Made by a program: the position numbers and the translations under genes. A DNA stretch of 64,000 bases from Meiothermus sp. Its GTDB lineage: Bacteria; Deinococcota; Deinococci; Deinococcales; Thermaceae. Where the stretch lies: the NCBI RefSeq assembly GCF_026004115.1, contig NZ_BPIM01000001.1:992001-1056000 (forward strand), given 5' to 3'. This document shows positions 17,438 to 26,976 of this stretch, one piece after another; positions within the stretch are counted from its first letter, which is position 1, and every line of letters starts with the position of its first letter. The notes beneath the pieces are model-generated. The model was not told where the DNA came from. It searched no databases and was given only the letters and a program-made list of their open reading frames with translations.

Positions 17438-18277
17438 CTAAGGCCGCCAGACCGGCACGGTGGTAGGGTCAATGCCCCATTCCTTGGCAAGATATGTCTG
17501 GGAAAGCTTTTTGAGGGTGCCGTCTTTTTCCAGCGCTTCCAAGATCCTGTCAATCTGAGCCCGGTTGGCGTTGCCCTTGGCAAAAAGGGCTCCGTAGTTC
17601 TCGCCGGTCTGGAACTGGCCTACCACTGCCAACGCCCCGCCCGACTTGCCTGCCTCGGACAGCACAATCGAGGTGTCAATGATGAAGGCGTCTATCTGCC
17701 CCGCCCGCAGCGCTGTGAAACCTGCCGCCACATCGGGGAAGACCCGGGTCAGGTTTTGGGGGTGCTTGAGGGTATCGCTCAGGAACTTAGCCGCCGTCGT
17801 AGCCTGCTGCACCCCTAAGCGGGCCGTTTTGAGGCTGGCCGGGCCGCTAAACTTAGCCTTGTCGGCAGACCGCACCAAGACCCCGATATCCGAGGAGAAG
17901 TAGGGCCGGGAGAAGTCTACTACCCGCTTGCGAGCCTCGGTTATGGTGATCTGCGAGAGCGCAAAGTCGAAGTTGCGGGTCTGACCGGCAATCAGAGCAT
18001 CCCAGGCCACATTCTGCACCACCACTTTATCCAGCCCGGCGCGGTGGGCAATGTTGGCTGCCAGGCAGTACTCGAAGCCGTCCTTGATGGTGGCGGGGCT
18101 GTCGCCATTCCAGAAACCGGGCCCCGGCAGGTTGGTCTGCACGGTGAGCTGACCTGCAACGACAGGACGGATGGGAAACTGCCCTTTCTGGCCGGTAACT
18201 TCGCAGTTACCAATTTTGGTCTGGGCCAGGCCCAGCGAAGCGAGGGTTACTAGACCTGCTATCCATAGTCGTTTCAC
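17438..18277 (-). CDS. polar amino acid ABC transporter, substrate-binding protein
   Basis: A 279-residue periplasmic-type solute-binding protein (SBP_bac_3). A Sec signal peptide (MKRLWIAGLVTLASLGLAQ) precedes the ligand domains; family landmarks are DGFEYCLAANIA, NVAWDALIAG, FALSQITITEARKRVVDFSRPY and ARLGVQQATTA. The ligand is probably a charged or polar amino acid but cannot be named. The start is GTG 18277 with GGGAGG about 8 nt upstream. It is the first gene of the operon and is separated from the permease gene by 253 bp with a hairpin element. Confidence 0.9.
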   Translation of the reverse strand: MKRLWIAGLVTLASLGLAQTKIGNCEVTGQKGQFPIRPVVAGQLTVQTNLPGPGFWNGDSPATIKDGFEYCLAANIAHRAGLDKVVVQNVAWDALIAGQTRNFDFALSQITITEARKRVVDFSRPYFSSDIGVLVRSADKAKFSGPASLKTARLGVQQATTAAKFLSDTLKHPQNLTRVFPDVAAGFTALRAGQIDAFIIDTSIVLSEAGKSGGALAVVGQFQTGENYGALFAKGNANRAQIDRILEALEKDGTLKKLSQTYLAKEWGIDPTTVPVWRP

Positions 18278-18477
18278 TTCAAACCTCCCCGGTGCAATGG
18301 AGCTATTTACTGCTAAAGAACTTCGTGCTCAACATTACAAAACCCAGATGAGCGTGTCAATGACCTGATGAGAGCTGGTCTTGATGATGGGCAGTAAATG
18401 CCAATACCTGGCGACGATAGGCGGCGAATTCTGGGCTTTGTGCAGCCTTTGCTTACAGAGTTTCCCGCGGTATCGGC

Positions 18478-18483
18478 TACAAT
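18478..18483 (+). promoter_or_regulatory. -10 box of lepA
   Basis: TACAAT 9 nt before GTG 18493, giving a leader of about 2 nt. No good -35 at 17 nt; TTACAG lies 19 nt upstream. Confidence 0.45.
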
Positions 18484-18492
18484 GTATAGGCT

Positions 18493-20292
18493 GTGCAGGA
18501 GCGGATTAGAAATTTCTCCATCATTGCGCACGTAGACCACGGCAAGTCTACGCTGGCGGATCGGATTCTCCAGATGACCAAAGCGGTCTCGGACCGGGAG
18601 ATGCGCGAGCAGTTTCTGGACTCGCTCGAGCTCGAGCGCGAACGCGGTATCACCATCAAGGCCAGCGCGGTGCGGCTTTTTTACCAGAGCCAAGCCGGCG
18701 AAACCTACACCTTCAACCTGATCGATACCCCCGGCCACGTGGACTTTGGCTACGAGGTAAGCCGAGCGCTGGCCGCCGTGGAAGGGGTGCTGTTGGTGGT
18801 GGACGCCTCCCAGGGCGTGGAGGCCCAGACCATCGCCAACTTCTACCTGGCTATGGAGCACGAGCACACCATCATCCCGGTGATCAACAAGATTGACCTG
18901 CCGGGGGCGCAGCCGCTGGAGGTGGCCCTCGAGGTAGAAGAAGTGCTGGGCATCCCCGCCGACGACTGTGTATTTGCCTCCGGCAAAACCGGCCAGGGGG
19001 TAGACGAGATTCTGGAGGCCATCGTGGCCCGCATCCCGGCCCCTGCGGGAGCGCCCCAGAACCCCACCCAGGCCCTCATCTTCGATTCCATCTACGATGC
19101 CTACCAGGGGGTCATCCCCTATGTGCGGGTGATGGACGGCCGCATCAAGCCAGGCGACACCATCCGCATCTGGTCTACCGGCAAGGAATTCGAGGTGGAC
19201 AAGGTGGGGGTCTTCCGCCCAGGGGCCCTGGAACCCGTGGCGCAGCTGGGCCCCGGCGAGGTGGGCTGGATTACCGCCTCCATCCGCGAGATTGGCGACG
19301 CCCAGGTTGGCGACACCATCACCTCGGCCCAGAGCCCCTGCCAGGCTCCCTATCCGGGCTTCCAGCCGGCCAAGCCGGTGGTCTTTGCCGGCCTCTACCC
19401 CACCGACACCCAGGATTACAACCGGCTGCGCGAGGCCCTGGAAAAGCTCAAGCTCAACGACGCGGCGCTCTCCTTTGAGCCGGAGACCTCCGAGGCCCTG
19501 GGCTTTGGCTTCCGCTGTGGCTTTTTGGGCCTGTTGCACGCCGAGATTGTGCAAGAAAGGCTCGAGCGCGAGTTCAACCTCGACCTCATCTCCACTGCCC
19601 CCAGCGTGATTTACCGGGTCAAGCTCTCGGACGGCTCCGAGATCGAGATTCACAACCCCTCCGAGCTGCCCAGCCCGGACAAAGTCGAGGCCATCTACGA
19701 GCCTTACGTCAAACTTACGGTCTATACCCCCGAAGAGTACGTGGGCTCCATCATGCAGCTTTTGCAAGAAAAGCGCGGCAAAATGGTCAACATGCACTAC
19801 ATCGGCAAGCGGGTGGAGCTGGTTTACCAGGTGCCGTTTGGAGAAATCCTCTACGACTTTCACGACCGACTGAAGTCCATCAGCCGGGGCTATGCCTCCA
19901 TGGATTATGAGCAGATCGGCTACCAGGAAGGCGAGCTGGTCAAGGTCTCCATTTTGGTCAACGAAGAACCCGTAGATGCGCTGGCCTTCATCGCCCACAA
20001 GGACAAAGCCTATGGCATTGGGCGCGAGATTGTGGACAAGCTGGGGGAGGTGATTCCCCGCCAGCAGTTTGCGGTGCCCATCCAGGCAGCCATCGGGGGC
20101 AAGATTATCGCCCGGGCCACCGTCAAGGCCCTGCGCAAAGACGTACTGGCCAAGTGCTACGGCGGCGACATCACCCGCAAGAAAAAGCTTTTGGAAAAGC
20201 AAAAAGAGGGCAAGAAGCGCATGAAGGCCATCGGCAAGGTAGACGTACCGCAGGAGGCCTTCCTGGCGGTGCTGTCGGCTGGGCGCGACTAG
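18493..20292 (+). CDS. lepA: elongation factor 4 (back-translocating GTPase)
   Basis: A ribosome-bound GTPase of 599 residues, the normal LepA length. G1 is AHVDHGKST (12-20), the [12 protein letters not shown] switch and NKID G4 motif follow, then EF-G-like domains and the LepA-specific C-terminal domain ([21 protein letters not shown]). GTG 18493 gives the canonical [14 protein letters not shown] terminus and follows a TACAAT box by 9 nt. The 3' end overlaps the convergent pilin gene by 4 bp. Confidence 0.97.
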   Translation: MQERIRNFSIIAHVDHGKSTLADRILQMTKAVSDREMREQFLDSLELERERGITIKASAVRLFYQSQAGETYTFNLIDTPGHVDFGYEVSRALAAVEGVLLVVDASQGVEAQTIANFYLAMEHEHTIIPVINKIDLPGAQPLEVALEVEEVLGIPADDCVFASGKTGQGVDEILEAIVARIPAPAGAPQNPTQALIFDSIYDAYQGVIPYVRVMDGRIKPGDTIRIWSTGKEFEVDKVGVFRPGALEPVAQLGPGEVGWITASIREIGDAQVGDTITSAQSPCQAPYPGFQPAKPVVFAGLYPTDTQDYNRLREALEKLKLNDAALSFEPETSEALGFGFRCGFLGLLHAEIVQERLEREFNLDLISTAPSVIYRVKLSDGSEIEIHNPSELPSPDKVEAIYEPYVKLTVYTPEEYVGSIMQLLQEKRGKMVNMHYIGKRVELVYQVPFGEILYDFHDRLKSISRGYASMDYEQIGYQEGELVKVSILVNEEPVDALAFIAHKDKAYGIGREIVDKLGEVIPRQQFAVPIQAAIGGKIIARATVKALRKDVLAKCYGGDITRKKKLLEKQKEGKKRMKAIGKVDVPQEAFLAVLSAGRD

Positions 20293-21110
20293 TTGAGGGT
20301 TATATCGGTCAAGCGCTTGGGCAGGTTGCGGGGAGCCGCCTCGAAGCGCAGCGGATTGGCCGGTACACGGGAGTCTCGCCCACCCTGGCGGATTTCACCC
20401 TGGAGCGAAAAACGTACCCTCACCGCGCTGTGTTCCGGCCGAAGGGATACAGCAGGGGCGGCGGGACAAGGAGCCAGCGTGGCCAGGCCCGCCTCGTCGA
20501 AGCCCAGGCAGTCGCTGTAAGTCACCACAAAACCGCCCGGCTGCACATAGTCGGCCAGCAGATTGCCGGTGCTGTCTGAAATGTCGGTGGGAATGGTAGC
20601 CGGTAGCCCGTTGGGCAAGCGGTTGCTCCCCACCACCAGGTTGCGCTCGTAGATGTACAGCAACCACTTGTCGTTGTTGGCGGGGTCGGAGCCGGGGTTC
20701 TCGGCCCCGCTGGCCCGGCTCACCACCCAGCCCCGGTTAACGGGGTAGATCATTACAAACTTTACTACCTCTACCCCGCTCTCCAACCGGGGGGGCTGAA
20801 GCAGGGCAATGGCCGGGTCTTGGCCAATGCGCCAGGTGTTGTTGTTGGTATTGGGGTTTCGCACTGTATAGCCGCCCGCGCCTCCAATGGTGAGGGTCAC
20901 GCCCGGAGGATAGATAAAAGCTGCCGTAGACAGATAATCGCTCACCAGGTTGCCCGCGTTGCGCAGGTCTTCGGTGAGGAGCTGGGAGTTTTGTACAAAG
21001 CGCAGGCTGTCGCTGCTGCTGCGCAGCCCGGCGGCAATCAGGGCCAGGATGGCTACGCCAATGACAGCAGCGATCAGCATTTCAATGAGGGTAATACCTG
21101 TTCTACGCAT
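20289..21110 (-). CDS. PilW-like minor type IV pilin (operon 1)
   Basis: A 273-residue prepilin. The processing site is [12 protein letters not shown] with Glu at +5, followed by a hydrophobic helix of about 20 residues that packs in the pilus core. The globular part is Asn/Gly-rich, with a late cysteine pair (about 20 residues apart), as in PilW/PilA3-type minor pilins. ATG 21110 is chosen because it starts at the processing motif. It is the last gene of a four-gene operon (ComZ-like, FimT-like, PilV-like, PilW-like) and has a direct counterpart at 24981-25763. It probably helps prime pilus assembly at the tip. Confidence 0.85.
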   Translation of the reverse strand: MRRTGITLIEMLIAAVIGVAILALIAAGLRSSSDSLRFVQNSQLLTEDLRNAGNLVSDYLSTAAFIYPPGVTLTIGGAGGYTVRNPNTNNNTWRIGQDPAIALLQPPRLESGVEVVKFVMIYPVNRGWVVSRASGAENPGSDPANNDKWLLYIYERNLVVGSNRLPNGLPATIPTDISDSTGNLLADYVQPGGFVVTYSDCLGFDEAGLATLAPCPAAPAVSLRPEHSAVRVRFSLQGEIRQGGRDSRVPANPLRFEAAPRNLPKRLTDITLN

Positions 21111-21117
21111 AGAACCT

Positions 21118-21492
21118 TTACAAGGGAGGCAGGGCCACCTCGGTGGCAAAGCGGTAGGGGCGGTTTTGCGGGCCGGTGAACTGAAGGGTGATCCGACGCA
21201 GCACCACCTGGGTTCCAATGGTCTGGATATTTTCAACGTTTACGGTGGGGTTGCTAAAGCCACCGGGGGGCGTTACCGAAGGAGGCACGGCCGCATTGAA
21301 GGTGGTACGAGTTGACCAACTGGCCCGCAGGTTATCAAAGTAGCTCCGGGCAAAGGCCTGGGCCTGGGTATCGATCTGGGCGTTGCGGGTAAGGGTGAAG
21401 CTCGAGCCAAAATAGGTCAGGATCAGAATGGTCAGGGAGAGGATGGCCAGCGCCACCATCACCTCCACAAAGGAGAATCCGCTACGGCGCAC
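21118..21492 (-). CDS. PilV-like minor type IV pilin (operon 1)
   Basis: A 124-residue prepilin with processing site RRSG|FSFVEVM (Glu at +5) and the usual N-terminal helix. The start is GTG 21492, which lies inside the end of the preceding pilin gene (11-bp overlap), so translation is probably coupled. The longer in-frame upstream ATG would add a leader atypical for prepilins. It corresponds to PilA2 of Thermus thermophilus in position and size, an assignment from context only. Confidence 0.8.
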   Translation of the reverse strand: MRRSGFSFVEVMVALAILSLTILILTYFGSSFTLTRNAQIDTQAQAFARSYFDNLRASWSTRTTFNAAVPPSVTPPGGFSNPTVNVENIQTIGTQVVLRRITLQFTGPQNRPYRFATEVALPPL

Positions 21493-21937
21493 GAACCACC
21501 ACCTTTCCCGTGCTGCCCACAATGTGCACATTGAGTATCCGGTTGCCAGGCCCTTGCAGGACGTAGGTTCTGTTCGCTACATCTACAATGCCGTATGGCG
21601 CCAGAAAGGTTACTCGACCCTCACCCGCTGGTACGCTCTGGAAGGTTACGCCCTGGGGAAGGGTCTTTTGTGGGAGCTGAGGGAGGCTGCTGCTGGGCCC
21701 GACCCCGTAGGTGCTGCTGTTAGCGTCCGCCTGAAAGGAAAAGTTGACCGACTGCCGCCGGGCTTGCTGGCGAATGTTGAGGAGCTCGGTCGCCACCTGG
21801 GTAGCTGCTTCGCGGATGGCCAGGCTCTCTTGGTAGGAGCGCAGCGAAACAAAGCCCACCCCCAGCAGGATGCCGAGCACCGCCAGCACGATCAGAAACT
21901 CCACCAGGCTGACGCCCTTTGGGGAAAGTCTTTTCAT
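21482..21937 (-). CDS. FimT/GspH-like minor type IV pilin (operon 1)
   Basis: A 151-residue prepilin with processing site PKG|VSLVEFL (Glu at +5) and the GspH/FimT pattern of a C-terminal strand ending in VHIVGSTGKVVV. Its ATG overlaps the stop codon of the ComZ-like gene as ATGA. Counterpart of 26215-26640. It likely joins the priming complex of the pilus. Confidence 0.85.
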   Translation of the reverse strand: MKRLSPKGVSLVEFLIVLAVLGILLGVGFVSLRSYQESLAIREAATQVATELLNIRQQARRQSVNFSFQADANSSTYGVGPSSSLPQLPQKTLPQGVTFQSVPAGEGRVTFLAPYGIVDVANRTYVLQGPGNRILNVHIVGSTGKVVVRAP

Positions 21938-24054
21938 TGCCCCACCACTTCCCAGATACCCCGATTAAGTTGAGCCTGCTGCCCTGTCGCGATACGTGGA
22001 CGCAAACGATTGTCGTGGTAGATGGTCAGGCCCGAGATGCCGCCTCCAGGGCCCGGTACAAAGATGCCGGTGTCGGCTGCGACCAGCCCGCCCCGCAGAT
22101 CCCAGCGCCCATTCAGCTTGGAGTATTTGCGCTGCGAAAGGCCAAAAATAGCGTTGGCCGAGTAGAGCAGCCCATCGGTGCGCAGGGGGCCGGTACCTCG
22201 AGCATTTATGGAGTCGGCCCAAAGGTTCTTAAGAATGGCGTTGTTGAAGGTGGCCGAGGTTACCTCGTAGCGGGCTGCCCTCGAGAGGATGCTGCTGGCC
22301 TCCGCGGGGGTTAGGGTGACGGTGTTCAGTACAGTGTCGCCTCGGCAGAAGGAAACCTGGGCCCCGCTACGGATGGTGCTGTAGTTGGCGTAGTTCTGGG
22401 GGTCGTGGCTGCAACCGGTAGAGAAGTAAATCTGGTTTTCACCAAAGGTGTAGAGGCGGGGGCGGTAGCTGCTGTCGCGCAGGTAGCGCTGGAGCTCGCG
22501 GCGGTTGAAGTTGGCGATCTCGGTCAGGGCCAGGTTGGGTCGCTGACTGGGGCCTTGGGAACGGATCTGGGAACAGGCTGGGTTGGTGGTGTCGGCCCGG
22601 CAAAAGGTCATGGTTTGTTGGTTGCGGCTGGGGCTGAGCATATCCACGTTGTCGCGGGTGGGGTCGTTGAGCCAGGTGTCAATGGTCATGTAATCGCCCA
22701 CCACAGCATTCCCACCCGCAATCAGGTTGAGTTGGGGCAGGCGGCTGGGGGTGCTGTAATCGCAGGCCGCCAGGGTGCTTTCGGTGCCGCAGTCGTAGGT
22801 CAGGTCGCCCATCACGTAGACGTTGCCACGGGCCAGGATGGTGCCGTTGCCGCGCACACGGCCCCGAATCACCACATCCCCATTGATAAAAACCGTGCCG
22901 CTCAGGGTAATGGGTGTCACGGAGCCATCCAGAATCACGTTGTTGGGGCTCTGGCCCAGGTTGGCCGAGGTCTGGGTCAGCACCGAACCCCCGCCGGGCC
23001 AGGTAATGCTGCCGCTGGGGTTGATGGTCATGGCCGCCGTGATGGAGCCCGCGCTGTAGCTCTCGTTGGTTCCGGCCAGGCTCGAGCTCACCTCAGCATT
23101 CCACTCGGCATCGTCAATCAGGCGGTTGTTGTTGGTGTCGGCAATGGGCAGGGGAAAACCATCCGGCAGCTCGCCATCCGGGGCCCGGTTGCCAAAAGCC
23201 GCCAGGTTGTTGCTGTCTGGATAGTTGTAGTAGAGGTTTTGCGGGGTGGTGCAGTTGCTGGGGGTTGAGCAGTCGGCGGGGGTGACGCTGACCAGGGCCG
23301 TCGAGCGGATGCGGGTATCGCCGGGGTTCATGGTGGTGCGGTAGCGGTTGGAGGGGCCGATGTTGCCGCTGTACTGCTGGCTGACCGTACCCCGGGCTAC
23401 CAGCGAGCCATGCACCACCCCAGCTTCTTCGTTGTCGCGCATGATCAGGCTTTCCAGCACGCCCACCTTGGCCCGCCGCCACCAAGTGCTGGGGTCGGCG
23501 GTGGGGTTGCCCCTTAGTGCGTCCATGCTTTTTACATCCAGGTGGCAGAAAATGCACTCGGCATTGTTGGTCAGAAGGGCGTAATCGAAGGGGAAAAAGG
23601 CCCGATTTATCCGCAAGACTTGCCTTAGGCGCCGGGTGGTGCCATCGGCCAGGGTGCCGGTGGAGATGAGGGTGAGCACGATGGCATCGGGGTCGGTGCT
23701 GGTATCGTCCTGGCGCGAGACCCGTACCACAAAGCTCGAGCCATCCCCCAGGCTTTGCGGGTCGCCAAACAGGCTGGCAATGGTGGTGCCGTTGGTCAGG
23801 CCTATGCGGTTGAGCTCGGCTGCGTAGGCACTTACGCTGGGAGAGGCGGCAGCGGCCAGCACCTCGTGCCACAACCGGGCCACGGCCCGCTCGAGGCCTG
23901 CCTCGGCGGCGAACTGGGCCTGCGAGGTGCGCAGGGCGTCCTGGGCGTTGCGGCGGTTGTTGAGCGAGGTGAGCGAAGCCACGCTTACCAGAATGATAAC
24001 GATGAACATGAATACCAGCGTTGAAACCAGCGTAATTCCCTTGGTATTTGGCAT
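21934..24054 (-). CDS. giant ComZ/PilX-like pilin with CxxCH and EF-hand-like loop (operon 1)
   Basis: A 706-residue prepilin-like protein. The processing site is NTKG|ITLVSTL, but Glu at +5 is replaced by Ser, as in GspK-type tip pilins. After the N-terminal helix there is a pilin-like part, a CIFCH motif (167-171), an EF-hand-like loop at 306-317 (Asp306, Asn308, Asn310, Ile313, Glu317), and a beta-solenoid-like stretch at about 376-422 with repeated GDVVI/RGNVYV units. Paired cysteines follow. The layout matches the known T. thermophilus ComZ design, a beta-solenoid inserted in a pilin fold that binds DNA at the pilus tip. GGAGG stands 7 nt before ATG 24054. The competence role is inferred. 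Confidence 0.8.
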   Translation of the reverse strand: MPNTKGITLVSTLVFMFIVIILVSVASLTSLNNRRNAQDALRTSQAQFAAEAGLERAVARLWHEVLAAAASPSVSAYAAELNRIGLTNGTTIASLFGDPQSLGDGSSFVVRVSRQDDTSTDPDAIVLTLISTGTLADGTTRRLRQVLRINRAFFPFDYALLTNNAECIFCHLDVKSMDALRGNPTADPSTWWRRAKVGVLESLIMRDNEEAGVVHGSLVARGTVSQQYSGNIGPSNRYRTTMNPGDTRIRSTALVSVTPADCSTPSNCTTPQNLYYNYPDSNNLAAFGNRAPDGELPDGFPLPIADTNNNRLIDDAEWNAEVSSSLAGTNESYSAGSITAAMTINPSGSITWPGGGSVLTQTSANLGQSPNNVILDGSVTPITLSGTVFINGDVVIRGRVRGNGTILARGNVYVMGDLTYDCGTESTLAACDYSTPSRLPQLNLIAGGNAVVGDYMTIDTWLNDPTRDNVDMLSPSRNQQTMTFCRADTTNPACSQIRSQGPSQRPNLALTEIANFNRRELQRYLRDSSYRPRLYTFGENQIYFSTGCSHDPQNYANYSTIRSGAQVSFCRGDTVLNTVTLTPAEASSILSRAARYEVTSATFNNAILKNLWADSINARGTGPLRTDGLLYSANAIFGLSQRKYSKLNGRWDLRGGLVAADTGIFVPGPGGGISGLTIYHDNRLRPRIATGQQAQLNRGIWEVVGQ

Positions 24055-24075
24055 GAAACGCCTCCAGACCTCCCA

Positions 24076-24081
24076 AACTTA
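24076..24081 (-). promoter_or_regulatory. -10 box of minor-pilin operon 1
   Basis: TAAGTT on the minus strand, followed by a leader of about 20 nt carrying GGAGG. The palindrome at 24115-24130 would be centred near -54, a position typical of activator sites. Confidence 0.4.
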
Positions 24082-24114
24082 CTTGAATGATTTGTAATCG
24101 CCTTCAATTGTAAC

Positions 24115-24130
24115 ACCCCCAAATGGGGGT
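24115..24130. promoter_or_regulatory. palindromic operator upstream of pilin operon 1
   Basis: ACCCCCA-AA-TGGGGGT, perfect 7-bp arms, centred 68 bp from the ComZ-like start codon. The same palindrome recurs at 29279-29294 and 30576-30591. It is not followed by a T run, which argues against a terminator of the regulator gene next to it. Confidence 0.65.
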
Positions 24131-24174
24131 ATTTAATCTATACCACTTTTGTCTGTCCAGGAGGAAACCACCCT

Positions 24175-24759
24175 CTAAATGCTTAGCAACCCCAGGCTGC
24201 GGGCCCGCTCGAGGGCCTCCACGCGGTTGCGGGCCTCGAGTTTCTCGTAGAGCCGTACCAGGTGATCCTTGACGGTCTCGGGCGAGATGTGCAGGTTGCG
24301 GGCAATTTCTTTGGTGGAAAGCCCCTGGGCCATCCACTGTAATACTTCCTGCTCGCGGGCAGTCAGTTTGGGAAGTTCCGGTGCCCGCAGGCGGGGCTCT
24401 TGCCCCTGGCTGAGCCTACGTAGACGTTCGGCCAGAGCCTCAGGCGGAAGCTCTTTCGACCAGTAGGCGTCGGCACCAGCATAGGCCGCCTGCTGGATCA
24501 AAACCGGTTCGTTGAAGGTAGTCAGGAGGGTAATCAGGCCCCGGTAGCGCTGCTCGCGCAGCAAACGTGTGGCGGTGATTCCGTCCATTTGCGGCATTCG
24601 CACATCCAGCACCACCCCATCCGGCAGCAGTTGCAAGCACAGGTTCAGGGCTTCCTGTCCGTCGCCGGCCTCCCCCACCACCTCGAAGCCCTCGCGCTCG
24701 AGGGCCGCCCGCAGGCCCACGCGAAAAAGGGGGTGGTCGTCGGCAATGAGGAGTCTCAT
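24175..24759 (-). CDS. NarL/LuxR-type response regulator
   Basis: A 194-residue two-component regulator. The receiver domain has the acidic pocket ADDHP (6-10), phosphoacceptor Asp52 in LDVRMPQMDG and the conserved Lys in WSKELP. A LuxR-type helix-turn-helix follows (LTAREQEVLQWMAQGLSTKEIARNLHISPETVKDHL). ATG 24759 starts directly at MRLLIADDHP; a TTG four codons upstream is possible. It sits between two minor-pilin operons on the same strand; a histidine kinase lies beyond the second operon. It is the natural candidate for binding the shared palindromes. Confidence 0.93.
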   Translation of the reverse strand: MRLLIADDHPLFRVGLRAALEREGFEVVGEAGDGQEALNLCLQLLPDGVVLDVRMPQMDGITATRLLREQRYRGLITLLTTFNEPVLIQQAAYAGADAYWSKELPPEALAERLRRLSQGQEPRLRAPELPKLTAREQEVLQWMAQGLSTKEIARNLHISPETVKDHLVRLYEKLEARNRVEALERARSLGLLSI

Positions 24760-24980
24760 AGCATCTCTCAAGCCATAAAGCCTTCAAGCCAATTCTAAGG
24801 CCACCCGTAAACTACCAGATGTTCTTTTTTGGCGGTTTGGTTGGACTTGATCTTCACAAGTCAGGGGTATTATCGCGCTCTTCAAAGACGTAGCACGCCA
24901 TCCATCGCGGTCGCCACAAATACTTGGTGAAGCAAACCCCGCTGTAGCGAGTATTTGCAGAAACCACCCTCACGTGGCAA
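24760..24980. other. intergenic region upstream of the response regulator
   Basis: 221 bp without a credible gene. CAAATACT (24917-24924) and AGTATTTG (24950-24957) form an 8-bp inverted repeat downstream of pilin operon 2. The CCCCCA palindrome seen at the neighbouring promoters is absent here. Confidence 0.4.
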
Positions 24981-25763
24981 TCAGTTGCCAGGAGGAACAG
25001 CCCTTGGTATGCCCCTGGCAAGAATATCGGTCTGCCGGGTAGCCCGCAGGCCATTGGCATAGGCAACAGCCACTTCAATCCGTACCGATCCAATCAGAGC
25101 GTTGGCGCTGTTCAGGTTCACGCTGATTGTGTTGGTCGGGATCGCCAGAACTCGATCTATTTCACTGGCTATGCCAGCAAACGATAGGAGGCTCAGATTG
25201 GTTCCATCGTCGGTTACCGAATCGGCCACCACCCCTCTGGATTTGAATCCTGCAGAAGTCCAGTTGTTGGCTACGCTGGTTGGATTGGTGTTCGCATTCC
25301 AGGTCAGGCCTCTGGCCTGGTATTCCACCAGCACCCATCCGCTGTTACCCGGCGTATTACCCAGATCGGCGATGTAAGGATCTCGAGGCTCGAGGCGGTA
25401 CAAAAAGCCACAGTACTGGTTCGTGGTCAGGGGGCAGTAAGCCGTTCTGGGGGGCACCAGAACTGCCAAGGCATCGTCTCCAGTGACCACTGCCGTATTG
25501 GTCACGCCTGTTTGTACCGTGATGGTGGCGTTGTTGGGGAAGATATAACCGGCTTGCGATATCACATCGCTCATACGTAGGGTAGCCTGACGAACATCCT
25601 CATTGACCCGTCCTGCCAGTACCTGGCGGGTGGTAATATCCTGGTTTTGGAAGATCAGTCGGCTCGACAGGCTCAAGACCAGGCCCAGCACCGCCATGGC
25701 AACCAGCAGCTCTACTAAAGTTATGCCCCTGGAGCTCAGGTGATTGGTGTATCCTGTGTTCAT
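24981..25763 (-). CDS. PilW-like minor type IV pilin (operon 2)
   Basis: A 260-residue prepilin with processing site SSRG|ITLVELL (Glu at +5), hydrophobic helix and a long Asn/Thr-rich globular part with a Cys pair (YCPLTTNQYC). ATG 25763 follows GGGGGAG with a 5-nt spacing; the TTG immediately before it is less likely. It is the last gene of the five-gene operon 2 and paralogous in position to 20289-21110, although the sequences have diverged strongly. Confidence 0.85.
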   Translation of the reverse strand: MNTGYTNHLSSRGITLVELLVAMAVLGLVLSLSSRLIFQNQDITTRQVLAGRVNEDVRQATLRMSDVISQAGYIFPNNATITVQTGVTNTAVVTGDDALAVLVPPRTAYCPLTTNQYCGFLYRLEPRDPYIADLGNTPGNSGWVLVEYQARGLTWNANTNPTSVANNWTSAGFKSRGVVADSVTDDGTNLSLLSFAGIASEIDRVLAIPTNTISVNLNSANALIGSVRIEVAVAYANGLRATRQTDILARGIPRAVPPGN

Positions 25764-25774
25764 CAAAGCTCCCC

Positions 25775-26215
25775 CTAGCGAAGCCCGGTGGACTGCGGAT
25801 TGCCGATATCGGTTACAAGGCGAGCGCGAAGGTTGGAGCCCTGCCGCACCTCCACCTCAATGCGTCGCAGGGGTGGCTGACCCGTACCGGTAAAAGCCGT
25901 GCCATCGGGGTTGATGACCTGAGCAGCGTTGATGGTAGCGGTCAGACCCACCGATGCGAGCTTGCTGGCCAGGGCCGACAGATCGGGCGGGGTGGAGCCT
26001 GCGGTGTAGTTGGCTGGTACGCTCCAGTGGGTGCGGTAGCGCTCTGTCACGCTTTGTACGTACTCGGAAGCAAAGGCGTTGATACGGCTCTGGCGACTGA
26101 TCTGCAGGCTCGAGCCGATATTGGCTGCCACCACCCCCAGCACAATGGTTAAAACCGCCAGCGCAACCAGTACCTCCACCAGGGTGAAGCCTGACATGTT
26201 GCGGTTGGACTTCAT
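25775..26215 (-). CDS. PilV-like minor type IV pilin (operon 2)
   Basis: A 146-residue prepilin with processing site NMSG|FTLVEVL. Its ATG overlaps the preceding stop codon as ATGA, so synthesis is probably coupled to the FimT-like pilin. The globular domain is short and beta-rich (PPLRRIEVEVRQG). Counterpart of 21118-21492. Confidence 0.83.
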   Translation of the reverse strand: MKSNRNMSGFTLVEVLVALAVLTIVLGVVAANIGSSLQISRQSRINAFASEYVQSVTERYRTHWSVPANYTAGSTPPDLSALASKLASVGLTATINAAQVINPDGTAFTGTGQPPLRRIEVEVRQGSNLRARLVTDIGNPQSTGLR

Positions 26216-26640
26216 CAGGGAATCACCACCTTTCCAGTAGGTAATAGCACGACCTCCCGAGCGGGCCTCGAGCCAATCTGCAAACCCAAGCGGTACTGAT
26301 TGAGGGGAAAACCTCGACCCGCATACTGAATCGTTGAACCAGAAGGCGTAAGCGATACGATCTGTACAGCGTTGGGAACTACCATGCTACCCACCGGGCC
26401 CTCCGAGTTGGCCCACTCGAGCCGGCTGTTTGGGCCCGTGGTGATGGTAACGGTGTAGCCGCGGCTTTCCGTGAGTGCGCGGTTGCCCACCGAACGCAAG
26501 GCTTCGGCTACCTCTTGTAGGGCCTGGTTGAGGCGGCTACTTTGAATATAAGCGTTAAGGTTAGCCACCGCCAGTCCGCCCAGAATAGCCATTACGGCCA
26601 GCACGATGAGCATCTCGAGCAAGGTAAATCCCCGTCTCAT
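26215..26640 (-). CDS. FimT/GspH-like minor type IV pilin (operon 2)
   Basis: A 141-residue prepilin with processing site MRRG|FTLLEML and a C-terminal REVVLLPTGKVVI strand like that of its operon 1 homologue. It overlaps the upstream gene by 4 bp (26637-26640) and the downstream gene by one base, giving a tightly coupled operon. Confidence 0.85.
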   Translation of the reverse strand: MRRGFTLLEMLIVLAVMAILGGLAVANLNAYIQSSRLNQALQEVAEALRSVGNRALTESRGYTVTITTGPNSRLEWANSEGPVGSMVVPNAVQIVSLTPSGSTIQYAGRGFPLNQYRLGLQIGSRPAREVVLLPTGKVVIP

Positions 26641-26972
26641 GAACCACCCCGTTTGTAGTTCATTTGAAGCTGTAGCTGCTGGGGCAACTGGTTAATTTCA
26701 AATGGGTACACCTCACGCTTGCTGCCGTCCTGGAAGTTCAGCACCCATCTGCCGTTTTGCTGGGTAATGAAGTTCACCATCTCGGGTCGGATTTCCTCCA
26801 GCGCCAGGCTGCTCATGGGCCTGGCAGCGCCCGGTTGGGCTGGAGAAGCTTCCTGAATGGTCACGACAGCGGGTTTCGGGGTAGGTGCGGTGGCCTGGTT
26901 CCTTGGCCACAGCATCCAGACCAGATAGACCCCTACGGCCAGGGCCAGTGCGAAAATAATTCTGAGCACCAT
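26637..26972 (-). CDS. small membrane-anchored protein of pilin operon 2
   Basis: A 111-residue protein with one N-terminal membrane segment (MVLRIIFALALAVGVYLVWML), a Pro/Ala-rich linker and a small extracytoplasmic domain (about residues 55-111). It lacks a prepilin cleavage motif. There is no counterpart in operon 1. Position between the ComZ-like and FimT-like genes suggests an assembly or alignment role, perhaps like a short PilP or PilO part; this is a guess. ATG 26972 is 4 bp after the preceding stop codon. Confidence 0.7.
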   Translation of the reverse strand: MVLRIIFALALAVGVYLVWMLWPRNQATAPTPKPAVVTIQEASPAQPGAARPMSSLALEEIRPEMVNFITQQNGRWVLNFQDGSKREVYPFEINQLPQQLQLQMNYKRGGS

Positions 26973-26976
26973 GGTC

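Noticed and set aside
18313-20202. A 629-codon open frame antisense to lepA
   Set aside because: High-GC coding DNA leaves the opposite strand open; the product has no family features, and lepA is unmistakable.
24115-24130. The CCCCCA palindrome as a terminator of the response regulator gene
   Set aside because: No T run follows on either strand, and copies recur upstream of other promoters at matching spacing.
24854-25093. A 79-codon frame across the end of the PilW-like gene of operon 2
   Set aside because: It overlaps a well-supported pilin gene and has no start signal or conserved feature.
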